Shown here: piece by piece, positions 7,983-16,120 of the stretch | How the letters are laid out: each line of letters opens with the position of its first letter | Numbering within the stretch: the stretch's first letter is position 1 | Source: Tidjanibacter sp. | GTDB lineage: Bacteria > Bacteroidota > Bacteroidia > Bacteroidales > Rikenellaceae | DNA length: 64,000 bases | Reading direction: 5' to 3' | NCBI GenBank assembly: GCA_017466345.1 | Contig: JAFTUI010000017.1 | Location: 90,735 to 154,734, forward strand | The notes under the pieces: generated by a model | Databases searched by the model: none | What the model saw: only the letters and a program-made list of their open reading frames with translations | Told to the model about the DNA's origin: nothing | Translations under genes and position numbers: made by a program

Positions 7983-9407
7983 ATGAGTTCATTTAGTCAA
8001 AAACAGGTATTGGGTCTGAGCCAGAAACTCTCGCCCCAGCAAATCCAGATGATTAAACTCCTCGAACTCCCCTCGGTGTTGCTCGAACAGCGCATCAAGC
8101 AGGAGATTGAGGAGAATCCCGTATTGGAGGAGAGTGTGAGGGAGGAGAATGAGAGTGGCGAGCAGCGCAAGGAGATTTCCGTTGAGGAGTATCTGCGAGA
8201 GGATGACACGCCAGCCTACAAGATGCGCACCAACAACTACTCCAAAGATGACCGACAGCCTACGGTCTACATCTCGGGCGGCAGGTCGTTGCAGGAGTTC
8301 TTGGAGGAGCAGTTGGGCTACAAGGACCTCTCGGTGCGCGACAAGGCTATCGCCAAATACCTCATTGGCAGTCTTGATGATGACGGGTATCTGCGCCGCG
8401 ACCTTGTGTCGGTGTCGGACGACATCGCTTTCAGCATAGGTCTTGACCTCTCGCCCGAGGAGTTGGAGCGAGTGTTGAGGGTTGTGCAAGAGTTGGAGCC
8501 TTCGGGTGTGGGTGCGCGGAATTTGCAGGAGTGTCTGCTGTTGCAGTTGCGCTCTATGGAGCCACTTGGTGAGGCTCAGCAGTTGGCAAAGCGCATCCTT
8601 ACGGACTATTTTGACGATTTCGCAAAGAAACACTACGACCGTCTGCTCTCCCGCTTGGGAGTCGGGCGCGAGGAGTTTGCAGAGGCTATTGAGGAGATAC
8701 GTCACCTCTCACCCAAGCCCGGCAACCTCTATGGCGAGGGCTCGGACGATGCGGCACCCTATGTTGTGCCCGACTTTATTCTTGACTATCACGAGGGCGA
8801 GTTTGACCTTAGGCTCAACTCCTACAATGTGCCCGACTTGAAGGTCAATCGCCGCTATATGGAGATGCTGCGCAACTCTATGGCGGGTGGCACCACTGCC
8901 GAACAGGACAAAGAGGCGGTGCAGTTCGTAAAGAGCAAGATAGACTCCGCAAAGTGGTTTATCTCCGCCATAAAACAGCGTCACGACACCCTCTTGGGCA
9001 CTATGACCGAGATTTTCAACTATCAAAGGGAGTATTTTATAGATGGCGACCCCAAGCGACTCCGACCTATGATTTTGAGGGATATTGCCGACCGTACAGG
9101 GCTGGATGTATCGACCATTTCGAGGGTTGTGAACAGTAAGTATGTCCAGACTCACTTTGGTATCATTCCGCTGAAAAGTCTCTTCTCGGAGGCTATGCAG
9201 ACCGATAGTGGCGAGGAGGTGTCGTCCTACGAGATTAAGCAAATCCTCTCGGACTGCATTGCCGAGGAGGATAAGCAGCACCCTCTGACCGATGAGGCTC
9301 TTATGAACATTCTCAACGATAAGGGCTACCATATCGCCCGCAGAACGGTGGCTAAGTATCGCGAGATGCTCAAAATCCCTGTTGCCCGCCTGCGTAGGCA
9401 GATATAA
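7983..9407 (+). CDS. rpoN: RNA polymerase sigma-54 factor
   Basis: 474 residues, full length. Region I is Gln/Leu rich (QVLGLSQKLSPQQIQMIKLLELP), followed by an acidic linker, the core-binding domain (about 110-300), the helix-turn-helix region, and near the C-terminus the RpoN box ARRTVAKYREMLKIP that reads the -24 element. Sigma-54 needs AAA+ enhancer-binding proteins; none is encoded in this window. The membrane-protein gene begins 12 nt after the stop and is probably cotranscribed. Confidence 0.97.
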   Translation: MSSFSQKQVLGLSQKLSPQQIQMIKLLELPSVLLEQRIKQEIEENPVLEESVREENESGEQRKEISVEEYLREDDTPAYKMRTNNYSKDDRQPTVYISGGRSLQEFLEEQLGYKDLSVRDKAIAKYLIGSLDDDGYLRRDLVSVSDDIAFSIGLDLSPEELERVLRVVQELEPSGVGARNLQECLLLQLRSMEPLGEAQQLAKRILTDYFDDFAKKHYDRLLSRLGVGREEFAEAIEEIRHLSPKPGNLYGEGSDDAAPYVVPDFILDYHEGEFDLRLNSYNVPDLKVNRRYMEMLRNSMAGGTTAEQDKEAVQFVKSKIDSAKWFISAIKQRHDTLLGTMTEIFNYQREYFIDGDPKRLRPMILRDIADRTGLDVSTISRVVNSKYVQTHFGIIPLKSLFSEAMQTDSGEEVSSYEIKQILSDCIAEEDKQHPLTDEALMNILNDKGYHIARRTVAKYREMLKIPVARLRRQI

Positions 9408-9419
9408 TAGCACCCTGCA

Positions 9420-10049
9420 ATGACCACCCACAATCAGTCCATACCCACCTTTTTGGCACGAATACTCTCGCTGCTGCTCCATCCGATGACGATGGTGCTG
9501 TGGATGTCGTTTGTGGCTCTCTTTGGACTCGTAGGAAGGCTCACTTACCCCTCTGCTGTAAGATGGTATGTTGTTGGTACGGTGGCTTTTATGACTATTT
9601 TTATCCCCTGCCTTTTTCTGTGGTTGCTAAGGGTATTCGTGGGCGCAAAGCGTGCGGATACAACGTCACGCCATACACGCCTTATGATGTTGGTGGCTGT
9701 GGCAGTGTGCTACACCTGCTGTGGGTGGGTGTTCGATAGTGTTGTGGTGCTCTACCTTGTGCGCAAGATGCTCTATACTGCTACTGCTGTGGTGGTGCTG
9801 CTTGCCATCTTTGAGTTTTTCTACCCTTTGAGCTACCACACAACAGCACTCGGTGCCCTCTTGGGAATGATGTGGATGTTGCTGTTGGTGGGTAATACAG
9901 CTCTGCTCACACCCTTTATTGTGGGTGTGGTTGCTGTGGGGTTGCTTGCCACCTCTCGCATACACCTTAAAGGCTACTCGTTGGGTAGGGTAGCGTGGGG
10001 CGCACTCTTGGGCTTTGCCCTCGCAGCAGTGATATTGGTAATCATATAG
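9420..10049 (+). CDS. integral membrane protein, possibly PAP2-like
   Basis: 209 residues with about six hydrophobic segments (near 25-50, 50-70, 88-112, 115-135, 140-165, 180-205). The position right after rpoN and the general hydrophobicity fit a PAP2-type phosphatase superfamily protein, but I cannot see the catalytic KxxxxxxRP or SGH motifs. If related, it is a non-catalytic version. The function is unknown. Confidence 0.7.
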   Translation: MTTHNQSIPTFLARILSLLLHPMTMVLWMSFVALFGLVGRLTYPSAVRWYVVGTVAFMTIFIPCLFLWLLRVFVGAKRADTTSRHTRLMMLVAVAVCYTCCGWVFDSVVVLYLVRKMLYTATAVVVLLAIFEFFYPLSYHTTALGALLGMMWMLLLVGNTALLTPFIVGVVAVGLLATSRIHLKGYSLGRVAWGALLGFALAAVILVII

Positions 10050-10078
10050 TATAACACAAGTCGTCCCCAGCCACACCG

Positions 10079-10252
10079 CCTCCCCTACGAAAGGGGAGGT
10101 TGGGAGGGGTGGTCGAAATTGCGCTCGGCGTCCTCGCTGAGCAGGGATGGTGCCCGAAGGGCGGGAGAGGTCTGTTAAAAAGCCTCCCCTACGAAAGGGG
10201 AGGTTTGGAGGGGTGGTCGAAATTGCGCTCGGCGTCCTCGCCGAGCAGGGAT
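10079..10252. repeat. two tandem copies of a 104-bp hairpin-rich repeat
   Basis: Copies begin at 10079 and 10183 with 70 bp nearly identical. Each carries CCTCCCCT-loop-AGGGGAGG, then GCTCGGCG-loop-CGCCGAGC, followed by GGGCGGGAGAGGTCTGTTAAAAAG between the copies. A third copy lies at 53809 and a variant at 60012. A mobile or recombinogenic intergenic element is likely; no gene is inside. Confidence 0.9.
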
Positions 10253-10339
10253 TTAGGGGGTGGGTAACACAGTGAAGTCCACAACCGTGATGGTAGTTAC
10301 TGACTTGCAAAGGCGATTGTCTGGTGGTATTCATACTCC

Positions 10340-10384
10340 GCATCCCTCCTTATTTTTGGCATTGCCAAAAATAAGGAGGGATGC
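10340..10384. terminator. perfect 22-bp inverted repeat with 1-nt centre
   Basis: Arms 10340-10361 and 10363-10384 are exactly complementary. It may terminate transcription in either direction through the AAAAATA/TATTTTT inner part, but no T-run follows, so a cruciform-forming element is equally possible. Confidence 0.55.
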
Positions 10385-10422
10385 CTCACGGCAACCCTCC
10401 TCCAATCAAACTTCTCTAACAC

Positions 10423-10629
10423 CTAATTCACTGCTTTGGCGAAACACTCGCTGAGCAACGTATCCAAAAAGAGCAGTTCGGGCTCTTCGCAAATGACGTG
10501 CTGCATCAGAAGTGCGTAATCTTCGCCATTGGAGCAGTTTTCCTTTTTTGAATAGTCAATCTCTCCCATAGGCAACTTGCGGTTAAATGTTGTGGTTTTT
10601 AGAAAATCTCTTTCACATACATAACGCAC
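10423..10629 (-). CDS. small hypothetical protein, doubtful
   Basis: A 68-residue frame with a GTG start lies 35 nt after the ECF sigma gene on the same strand. The product is soluble and acidic with three Cys, shows no recognised domain, and starts weakly. It could be a real accessory gene of the sigma factor, or a remnant; a stop lies nine codons upstream of the GTG in the same frame. Confidence 0.25.
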   Translation of the reverse strand: MRYVCERDFLKTTTFNRKLPMGEIDYSKKENCSNGEDYALLMQHVICEEPELLFLDTLLSECFAKAVN

Positions 10630-10664
10630 CGCCTTGGGGTTTATTGTGAGAAACTACTTAAAAT

Positions 10665-11255
10665 TTATTCGAGAGCGATATTTTTTTCTTTTATCATCTT
10701 CCTGAGGTTGATAAGGGCATAGCGCATACGCCCAAGGGCGGTGTTGATACCCACCTCGGTCTGCTCGGCAATCTCCTTGAACGATAGACCGCCATAGTAG
10801 CGTAGCCTTACGACCTCCTGCTGCTCTTCGGGCAGTTCGGCAACCAAATTCCTGAGGTCTGCCTCTATCTGCTCGCCCACCATACGGTCCTCTATGGAGC
10901 CTTCTGTGAGTCGTTGTGTGGCGAGGATGTCGTAGCCCGCGCTACTCTCGTTTACACTCGGGTTGTGTTTCTCGGAGCGGAAGTGGTCAATGACCTGATT
11001 GTGGGCTATGCGCATAACCCACGAGAGGAACTTGCCACTCTCCTTGTAGCGTCCGCTGTCGATGACGCGCACTACCTTGATGAATGTCTCTTGGAAAATA
11101 TCATCGGCAAGCTCGGCGTCCTTGACCATCATACGGATATAGTCATAGACGCGCACACGATGACGCTCTATTAGTTGGGAGATAGCCTCTTTGTTGCCTG
11201 CAAGGTAAGCGGAGAGCAACTCGTTGTCGCTCCTACCTTGTGATTGTTGTAACAT
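10665..11255 (-). CDS. ECF-type RNA polymerase sigma factor
   Basis: 196 residues. Region 2 (ADDIFQETFIKVVRVI, then FLSWVMRIAHNQVIDHFR) is the core-binding and -10-reading helix set. Region 4 (LPEEQQEVVRLRYYGGLSFKEIAEQTEVGINTALGRMRYAL) is the helix-turn-helix that contacts the -33/-35 element. No anti-sigma gene lies adjacent, so it may belong to the ECF group without a cognate membrane anti-sigma that is common in Bacteroidota. The target regulon is not visible. Confidence 0.92.
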   Translation of the reverse strand: MLQQSQGRSDNELLSAYLAGNKEAISQLIERHRVRVYDYIRMMVKDAELADDIFQETFIKVVRVIDSGRYKESGKFLSWVMRIAHNQVIDHFRSEKHNPSVNESSAGYDILATQRLTEGSIEDRMVGEQIEADLRNLVAELPEEQQEVVRLRYYGGLSFKEIAEQTEVGINTALGRMRYALINLRKMIKEKNIALE

Positions 11256-11460
11256 ACTCTTTCTTCAAATGTTGGTTTATAAAGAGTAGATGTTTTCGAT
11301 AGGCAAAAAGTGTTTAGTTGTACAAAAAGTCTAATTGAAACTGCGTGCAAGATAGAGATTTTTCCCCTAATTTCCAAATCAAACACGAGTTTTTACCGAT
11401 TTTCTCCACCTCGACACGCAGTTCAACTCCATAGAGAACAAAACTTGTGCCAAATTGGAG
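11256..11460. other. upstream region of the ECF sigma gene
   Basis: An AT-rich intergenic region. I see no perfect TAnnTTTG for the sigma gene and no coding sequence; CAACATTTG 12 nt upstream of its ATG on the minus strand is the nearest match. Confidence 0.4.
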
Positions 11461-11532
11461 GTCTAATGTCTAACGTCTAACGTCAATAGGCCTAAGGCTT
11501 ATGGGAGATATGGGAGATATGAGAGATATGAG
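11461..11532 (+). repeat. heptamer/core/nonamer repeat, copy b
   Basis: Three GTCTAAC-type heptamers, the core (here GTCAATAGGCCTAAGG), then 9-bp units of the ATATGGGAG/ATATGAGAG type. Confidence 0.9.
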
Positions 11533-11629
11533 AAAATTTTCAATTTTCGCAAATGCGAGTAAGCGAGGGCAGAGGGCACTTGTGCACTATGCCGAGCGGG
11601 AGCATTTTAGACAAAACAAAGTTTTGTCA
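11533..11629 (+). repeat. CTTG-hairpin element, copy A
   Basis: A 90-bp dispersed element: CGCA-AA-TGCG, then an imperfect stem (GGCA 11568-11571 with TGCC 11590-11593) capped by GCA-CTTG-TGC, then GAGCGGGAGCATTTTA and a terminal hairpin GACAAAAC-AAA-GTTTTGTC (11610-11628). Copies B (41882) and C (59915) preserve the fold with different stem bases. Confidence 0.85.
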
Positions 11630-11672
11630 ATTCTCAATTCTCAATCCTCAATTCTCAATTCTCAATTCTCAA
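11630..11672. repeat. heptamer array (AATTCTC)n
   Basis: About five tandem copies of AATTCTC run up to, and just into, the 3' end of the downstream half-transporter gene. Confidence 0.85.
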
Positions 11673-12190
11673 TACAGGACTATTCCTGCCACTGCCGAGA
11701 GGATGATGAGCAGAATGGGGTTGACCTTCCTGACGGAGGCAACAAAGCACCCCGCAAAAATCACCCAACTCTTCCAATCTATGAACGTACTCTCGCCAAA
11801 GAGCATCAGTGCCGAGGAGAGTATCAGACCTATCATCATAGGCTGCATACCGCTCATTGCACCCTTGAATTGGCGATTGTCGCGAAGGCGGAAGTAGAAC
11901 TTTGTGGCGAGCATCATCAGCGTCAGCGAGGGCAGGCAGACAGCAACGGTTGCCAGCAGCGAGCCCCACACATTGCCCGTAACGGTGTAGCCCACATAGG
12001 TGGCACAGTTGATGGCGATAGGTCCGGGGGTCATCTGTGATATGGCTGCCACATCGGCAAGTTCGGCTGCTGTGAGCCAGCCATTTTGCACGACCACCTC
12101 GTTATAGATGAGCGAAATCATAGCGTAGCCTCCTCCGAAGCCGAAGAAGCCTATTTTCAGATACGATAGGAAAAGGTTTAAGTATATCAT
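11669..12190 (-). CDS. chromate transporter family protein, half-size (second of pair)
   Basis: 173 residues, one CHR domain. FFGFGGGYAMISLI near the N-terminus and LADVAAISQMTPGPIAINCATYVGY are the family signatures; about five to six membrane spans follow. The start overlaps the stop of the partner gene by 4 bp (ATGA), so the two half-size proteins are translationally coupled and probably form a heterodimer of opposite membrane topology. Chromate export is known for characterised members, but the natural anion of gut homologues is uncertain. Confidence 0.9.
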   Translation of the reverse strand: MIYLNLFLSYLKIGFFGFGGGYAMISLIYNEVVVQNGWLTAAELADVAAISQMTPGPIAINCATYVGYTVTGNVWGSLLATVAVCLPSLTLMMLATKFYFRLRDNRQFKGAMSGMQPMMIGLILSSALMLFGESTFIDWKSWVIFAGCFVASVRKVNPILLIILSAVAGIVLY

Positions 12191-12750
12191 CGTTCGCCCT
12201 CCTTTCTGCCCTCAGTACCAAGTTCGGGGCGGAACGAATAGCAGATACCCACAACAGCACCCGCAAAGATGAACCAGATGGGCGACACACCCAACAGCCA
12301 TATAACCGCCGCCGCACCGAGTGCAAGGGCTATCTTCCACCAATTCATACCCTTAGCCATACTGATGAGGGGTGCAGCAATGAGTGCCACAACGGCTGGG
12401 CGCATACCCTTGAAGGCGGCAGTGACAGTTGGGTTATCCTTAAACTCCGTAAAGACGGTGGCAATGAGCAGGATGATGACAAACGAGGGTATCACTACTC
12501 CCAAGAGTGCCGCAAAGGCTCCCTTCACGCCTCGGGTTTTGTAGCCCACAAATACTGCCGTATTAAGCGCAATGGGTCCGGGGATGCTCTGCGCAATGGT
12601 CAGCTGATTCCAGAACTCCTCGCGCGTGAGCCAGCCGCGTTTTTCAATCATCTCCGCCTCGATGAGGGGTATCATAGCATAGCCACCACCGAAAGTGAAG
12701 GCTCCAATCTTCAAAAACGAAGAGAATATGGTCCAAAGTGATGTATTCAA
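12187..12750 (-). CDS. chromate transporter family protein, half-size (first of pair)
   Basis: 187 residues with the CHR domain: FLKIGAFTFGGGYAMIPLIEAE, then LTIAQSIPGPIALNTAVFVGY. About six hydrophobic segments are present. It forms a two-gene operon with the gene at 11669-12190 (4-bp overlap). The substrate is probably chromate or another oxyanion. The upstream region holds TTGAAAATT-type 7-mer arrays rather than a clear promoter. Confidence 0.9.
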   Translation of the reverse strand: MNTSLWTIFSSFLKIGAFTFGGGYAMIPLIEAEMIEKRGWLTREEFWNQLTIAQSIPGPIALNTAVFVGYKTRGVKGAFAALLGVVIPSFVIILLIATVFTEFKDNPTVTAAFKGMRPAVVALIAAPLISMAKGMNWWKIALALGAAAVIWLLGVSPIWFIFAGAVVGICYSFRPELGTEGRKEGER

Positions 12751-12804
12751 ATTGAAAATTGAAAATTTAAAATTGAAAATTCAGAGTTGAAAGTTGAAAG
12801 TTTT
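12751..12804. repeat. AT-rich heptamer array (AAAATTG / AAGTTGA)n
   Basis: Tandem 7-bp units immediately upstream of the first transporter gene's start codon. Confidence 0.8.
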
Positions 12805-12876
12805 CTCATAACTCCCATAACTCCCATAACTCTCATAAGCCTTAGGACTATTGACGTTAGACGTTAGACGTTAGAC
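12805..12876 (-). repeat. heptamer/core/nonamer repeat, copy c
   Basis: On the minus strand: three GTCTAAC heptamers, the core GTCAATAGTCCTAAGG, then TTATGAGAG/TTATGGGAG nonamers. It lies downstream of rsmE. Confidence 0.9.
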
Positions 12877-12887
12877 AAAAATCCGTA

Positions 12888-13592
12888 TCATCCATTTACG
12901 AAGGCGGTAAACATTGCAGCGGCGAGTGCGGCGGTTTCGGTGCGCAAGCGGCTATTGCCGAGCGTCACCTCCACAAAACCCGCCTTGCGTGCCGCCTCAA
13001 TCTCCTCCCTCGAAAAATCGCCCTCAGGACCTATCAGCACCAATACGTTCTCGCCCCTATGTATCATCTCGCCCATAAAGATGCGCTCCACGTCCTCCTC
13101 GCAGTGGGCGATGAGTTTTACCCCCTCGAAGGGCTCGGCAAGGAGTTGGCGCAATGGAGTCAGAGGGGCTATTTGCGGCAGGTAGGCTTTCAGCGATTGC
13201 TTCATTGCGCTGATGGCTATCCTTTCGAGCCTCTCGCCCTTTAAGACCTTGCGCTCCGAGTGGTCACACAGCACGGGCACAATGCGGTCTATGCCACACT
13301 CGGTGGCTTTCTCCACAAACCACTCTATGCGGTCTATGTTCTTCGTTGGTGCCACTGCAACGGTAAGCCCATAGGGGCGCTTCTCCCACTCGTGGTGCTC
13401 CTCCACAATGCGGATGGTGCAGCGCTTGGGGTGGGGTTCCTCCACCACTGCGTGATAGAGCGTACCTCTGCCATCGGTGATGTGGAGCGAGTCGCCCACA
13501 CCGAGGCGCAGTACCCTCACGCAGTGTCCGCTCTCCTCCTCGGGGAGAGTGTAGAGGGGTGTTGTTATCTCTGGTGCGTAGAATAATTGCAT
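12888..13592 (-). CDS. rsmE: 16S rRNA (uracil-1498-N3) methyltransferase
   Basis: A SPOUT methyltransferase acting on U1498 of 16S rRNA; 234 residues from the ATG at 13592. A longer frame exists upstream but would begin inside AT repeats. An N-terminal PUA-like domain (MQLFYAPEI, HCVRVLRLGVGDSLHITDG) is followed by the knot domain with VLVLIGPEGDFSREEIEAA and LGNSRLRTETAALAA, both diagnostic. TACCTTTG ends only 4 nt before ATG, suggesting a leaderless transcript. Divergent from the YfhO-like gene. Confidence 0.96.
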   Translation of the reverse strand: MQLFYAPEITTPLYTLPEEESGHCVRVLRLGVGDSLHITDGRGTLYHAVVEEPHPKRCTIRIVEEHHEWEKRPYGLTVAVAPTKNIDRIEWFVEKATECGIDRIVPVLCDHSERKVLKGERLERIAISAMKQSLKAYLPQIAPLTPLRQLLAEPFEGVKLIAHCEEDVERIFMGEMIHRGENVLVLIGPEGDFSREEIEAARKAGFVEVTLGNSRLRTETAALAAAMFTAFVNG

Positions 13593-13596
13593 AGCG

Positions 13597-13627
13597 CAAA
13601 GGTATATATTTTCCAGATAATTTTCAA
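13597..13627 (-). promoter_or_regulatory. rsmE promoter, leaderless type
   Basis: Minus strand TTG, 20 bp, TACCTTTG, then CGCT and ATG. The -33 TTG falls in the TTGAAAA repeat array. Only 4 nt separate the -7 element from the start codon. Confidence 0.65.
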
Positions 13628-13658
13628 TTTTCAATTTTCAATGTTCAATTCTAGATTG

Positions 13659-13666
13659 TACCTTTG
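13659..13666 (+). promoter_or_regulatory. -7 element of the YfhO-ftsX operon
   Basis: TACCTTTG fits the consensus and lies 34 nt before the chosen ATG at 13701. No clear TTG is present 19-20 bp upstream. Confidence 0.55.
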
Positions 13667-13700
13667 TGGGTTATATTGGCATAATTTGACTTTGCACAAG

Positions 13701-16118
13701 ATGAAAAACGGGAAAAATATACCCTCGTGGCTACCCTATATGGGGGCTGTGGTGCTATTTTTGGCACTCTCGCTCTTCTATTTTGCGCCCCAGATGGAGG
13801 GCAAAGAACTCTCTATGGGCGATATTACCCAATATGAGGGTATGAGCCGCGACATTAAGCAGATGCAAGCCGAGGGCGAGGACCCTCAATGGACGGGCAA
13901 CGCCTTTGGCGGTATGCCTGCCTATATGATTAATATAGAGTATCCATCGATGCTCATAAAAAATTGGAGCACCGACCTCGCAAACACCTTCGGACGCCCT
14001 GCGGTGCTTATTTTTCTTGCTTTGGTGGGCTTCTGGGTTATGCTCCTGATGTGGGGCGTGAACCCTCTGGTGGCGATAGTCCCCGCCATAGCCTATGGTT
14101 TTTCGACCTATTCGATACTTATTATTGGTGCAGGACACATTACCAAGATGTTCGCCTTTGCCTATGCGCCACTGCTTGTGGGAGGTGTGGTCTATACCCT
14201 CCGAGGTGGGCGATTGGTGCTCGGTGGACTGCTGACGGCTCTCTTTGCGGCATTGCAGATTGGTGCCAACCATCCACAGATTACCTACTACTTCGCCATC
14301 GTCATCCTCGCAGTGTGGATAAACTATTTGGTGGTGGCTGTGAGGACAAAAGCGTTGGCTCATTTTGCAAAGGCTACTGCTGTGCTAGCACTTGCGGCTG
14401 TGTTGGCAGTGGGCGCAAACCTCTCGTCACTCTACTACACCGCTCAGCACCAACCCGACACCACACGCGGAGGCTCCTACCTCGCCTCCGACAATGAGGG
14501 TGGCAAGGAGAATGAAGGACTCGACATCGCCTACGCCACAGCGTGGAGCTACGGACGTACCGAGAGCCTCAATATGTTCATCCCCAACCTTATGGGTGGC
14601 TCTTCGGCAGGCGGCTTTGCTTCCAATGGCGAGGTCGCTGATGCTCTGCGTCCCTATGGTGCTCGCTCCCTTGCAGGTAGCTTGCCCGCCTATTGGGGCG
14701 ACCAACCCGGCACTGCGGGTCCCACCTATGTGGGTGCTGCGGCTATCTTCCTTGCTCTGCTGGCAATGTTCCTCTTGAAGGGTAGGGAAAAGTGGTGGCT
14801 GTTGGTGGTGAGTGTCTTCGCACTACTGCTCTCGTGGGGTAGCAACCTGATGTGGTTTACGGAACTGATGTTCAAATATCTGCCTGCCTACGATAAGTTT
14901 AGGGCAGTGTCGACAGCCCTTGTGGTGGTGCAGTGGAGTGTGCCTCTGCTCGCGGCGCTGGTGCTGTGGCGTATCTGGAAGGGCGAGTATGACAAGCAGA
15001 CCTTAATCAAAGGTATTGCGTGGTCGGCAGGTATTGCCGGAGGTGTGGCTCTTGTGGTGTGGCTTTTGGGCGAAGGTATGTTCTCCTTCTCGGCTCCCTA
15101 TGATGCACAGATGGGCTTGCCCGAAGATGTGGTGCTGGCTATGGAGGCAGAGAGGGCTGCAATGCTCCGCAGTGACGCTCTGCGCTCGCTCGCTATGGTG
15201 GCACTCTCGGCAGGTGTGGTGGCACTCTTTGCGTGGTCGAAGATTAAGCGTGGAGCGATGCTCGTGCTCTTGGGAGCAATAGTAGCTATTGATATGGTGG
15301 GCGTGGATAGTCGCTACCTCTTCTGGGACGACTTTGTGGAGCCAACCAAAACCGAGATTGTGCCCACCGAGGCAAACCTACAAATTATGGAGGATAAGTC
15401 GCTCGGCTATCGTGTGGCTAATTTTGCTGTGAGCACCTTCAACGATGCCACAACCAGCTACTTCCACCGCTCGGTGGGTGGCTATCACGGAGCGAAACTC
15501 TCGCGCTATCAGGATCTCATAGACCGCCAACTGCTGCGCGGCAACCCAGAGGTGTATGATATGCTCAACACCAAATACTTCATTGTGTCAGACGAGCAGA
15601 CGGGTGCTCCTGTGGCGATGCTCAACGAGGGCGCCAATGGCGCAGCGTGGTTTGTGGAGGATGTGGTCTTTGCCTCTTCGGCAGAGGAGGAGATGAGGCT
15701 CCTCGATGCCATTTCCACAAGCCACACAGCAATCCTCGGCGAGGAGTGCAAGGCTCAGTTGGAAGATGTGACGCTTGGCGCAGGCGAAATAGAACTTCTT
15801 AAATACAGACCAAATAACCTCGTTTATCGTTATTCGTCTAAGGAGGGCGGCTTGTGCATCTTCTCGGAGGTCTATTACGACAAGGGTTGGAGTGCCTACA
15901 TAGACGGCAGAGAGGCAGATTATATGCGTGCCGATTGGCTGTTGAGGGCTATGGTGGTGCCCGCAGGTAGCCACACCATAGAGTGGCGTTTCAGGGCTCC
16001 TGCCTTTGACCTTGTGGAGGGTGTGACACTTGCATTCTCGGTGATTATCTTGGGCGGTATTGCCCTGTGGGTAGTGACAGAGGTGCTCAAAAAACGTAAG
16101 AAAATAAAAACACAATAG
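13701..16118 (+). CDS. YfhO family membrane protein
   Basis: 805 residues from ATG 13701, chosen because upstream in-frame codons precede the promoter. A GT-C-like architecture: a first transmembrane helix, an extracytoplasmic loop with DITQYEGMSRDIKQ, about 11 more membrane helices, and a C-terminal extracytoplasmic domain (about 560-770) before a last helix. YfhO homologues are implicated in adding sugars to lipoteichoic acid or other envelope polymers in Firmicutes; the acceptor in Bacteroidota is unknown. It overlaps nothing but ends 2 nt before ftsX. Confidence 0.88.
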   Translation: MKNGKNIPSWLPYMGAVVLFLALSLFYFAPQMEGKELSMGDITQYEGMSRDIKQMQAEGEDPQWTGNAFGGMPAYMINIEYPSMLIKNWSTDLANTFGRPAVLIFLALVGFWVMLLMWGVNPLVAIVPAIAYGFSTYSILIIGAGHITKMFAFAYAPLLVGGVVYTLRGGRLVLGGLLTALFAALQIGANHPQITYYFAIVILAVWINYLVVAVRTKALAHFAKATAVLALAAVLAVGANLSSLYYTAQHQPDTTRGGSYLASDNEGGKENEGLDIAYATAWSYGRTESLNMFIPNLMGGSSAGGFASNGEVADALRPYGARSLAGSLPAYWGDQPGTAGPTYVGAAAIFLALLAMFLLKGREKWWLLVVSVFALLLSWGSNLMWFTELMFKYLPAYDKFRAVSTALVVVQWSVPLLAALVLWRIWKGEYDKQTLIKGIAWSAGIAGGVALVVWLLGEGMFSFSAPYDAQMGLPEDVVLAMEAERAAMLRSDALRSLAMVALSAGVVALFAWSKIKRGAMLVLLGAIVAIDMVGVDSRYLFWDDFVEPTKTEIVPTEANLQIMEDKSLGYRVANFAVSTFNDATTSYFHRSVGGYHGAKLSRYQDLIDRQLLRGNPEVYDMLNTKYFIVSDEQTGAPVAMLNEGANGAAWFVEDVVFASSAEEEMRLLDAISTSHTAILGEECKAQLEDVTLGAGEIELLKYRPNNLVYRYSSKEGGLCIFSEVYYDKGWSAYIDGREADYMRADWLLRAMVVPAGSHTIEWRFRAPAFDLVEGVTLAFSVIILGGIALWVVTEVLKKRKKIKTQ

Positions 16119-16120
16119 TT

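Noticed and set aside
11501-12040. 179-codon frame on the plus strand
   Set aside because: Runs through two repeat families and then antisense to a chromate transporter gene.
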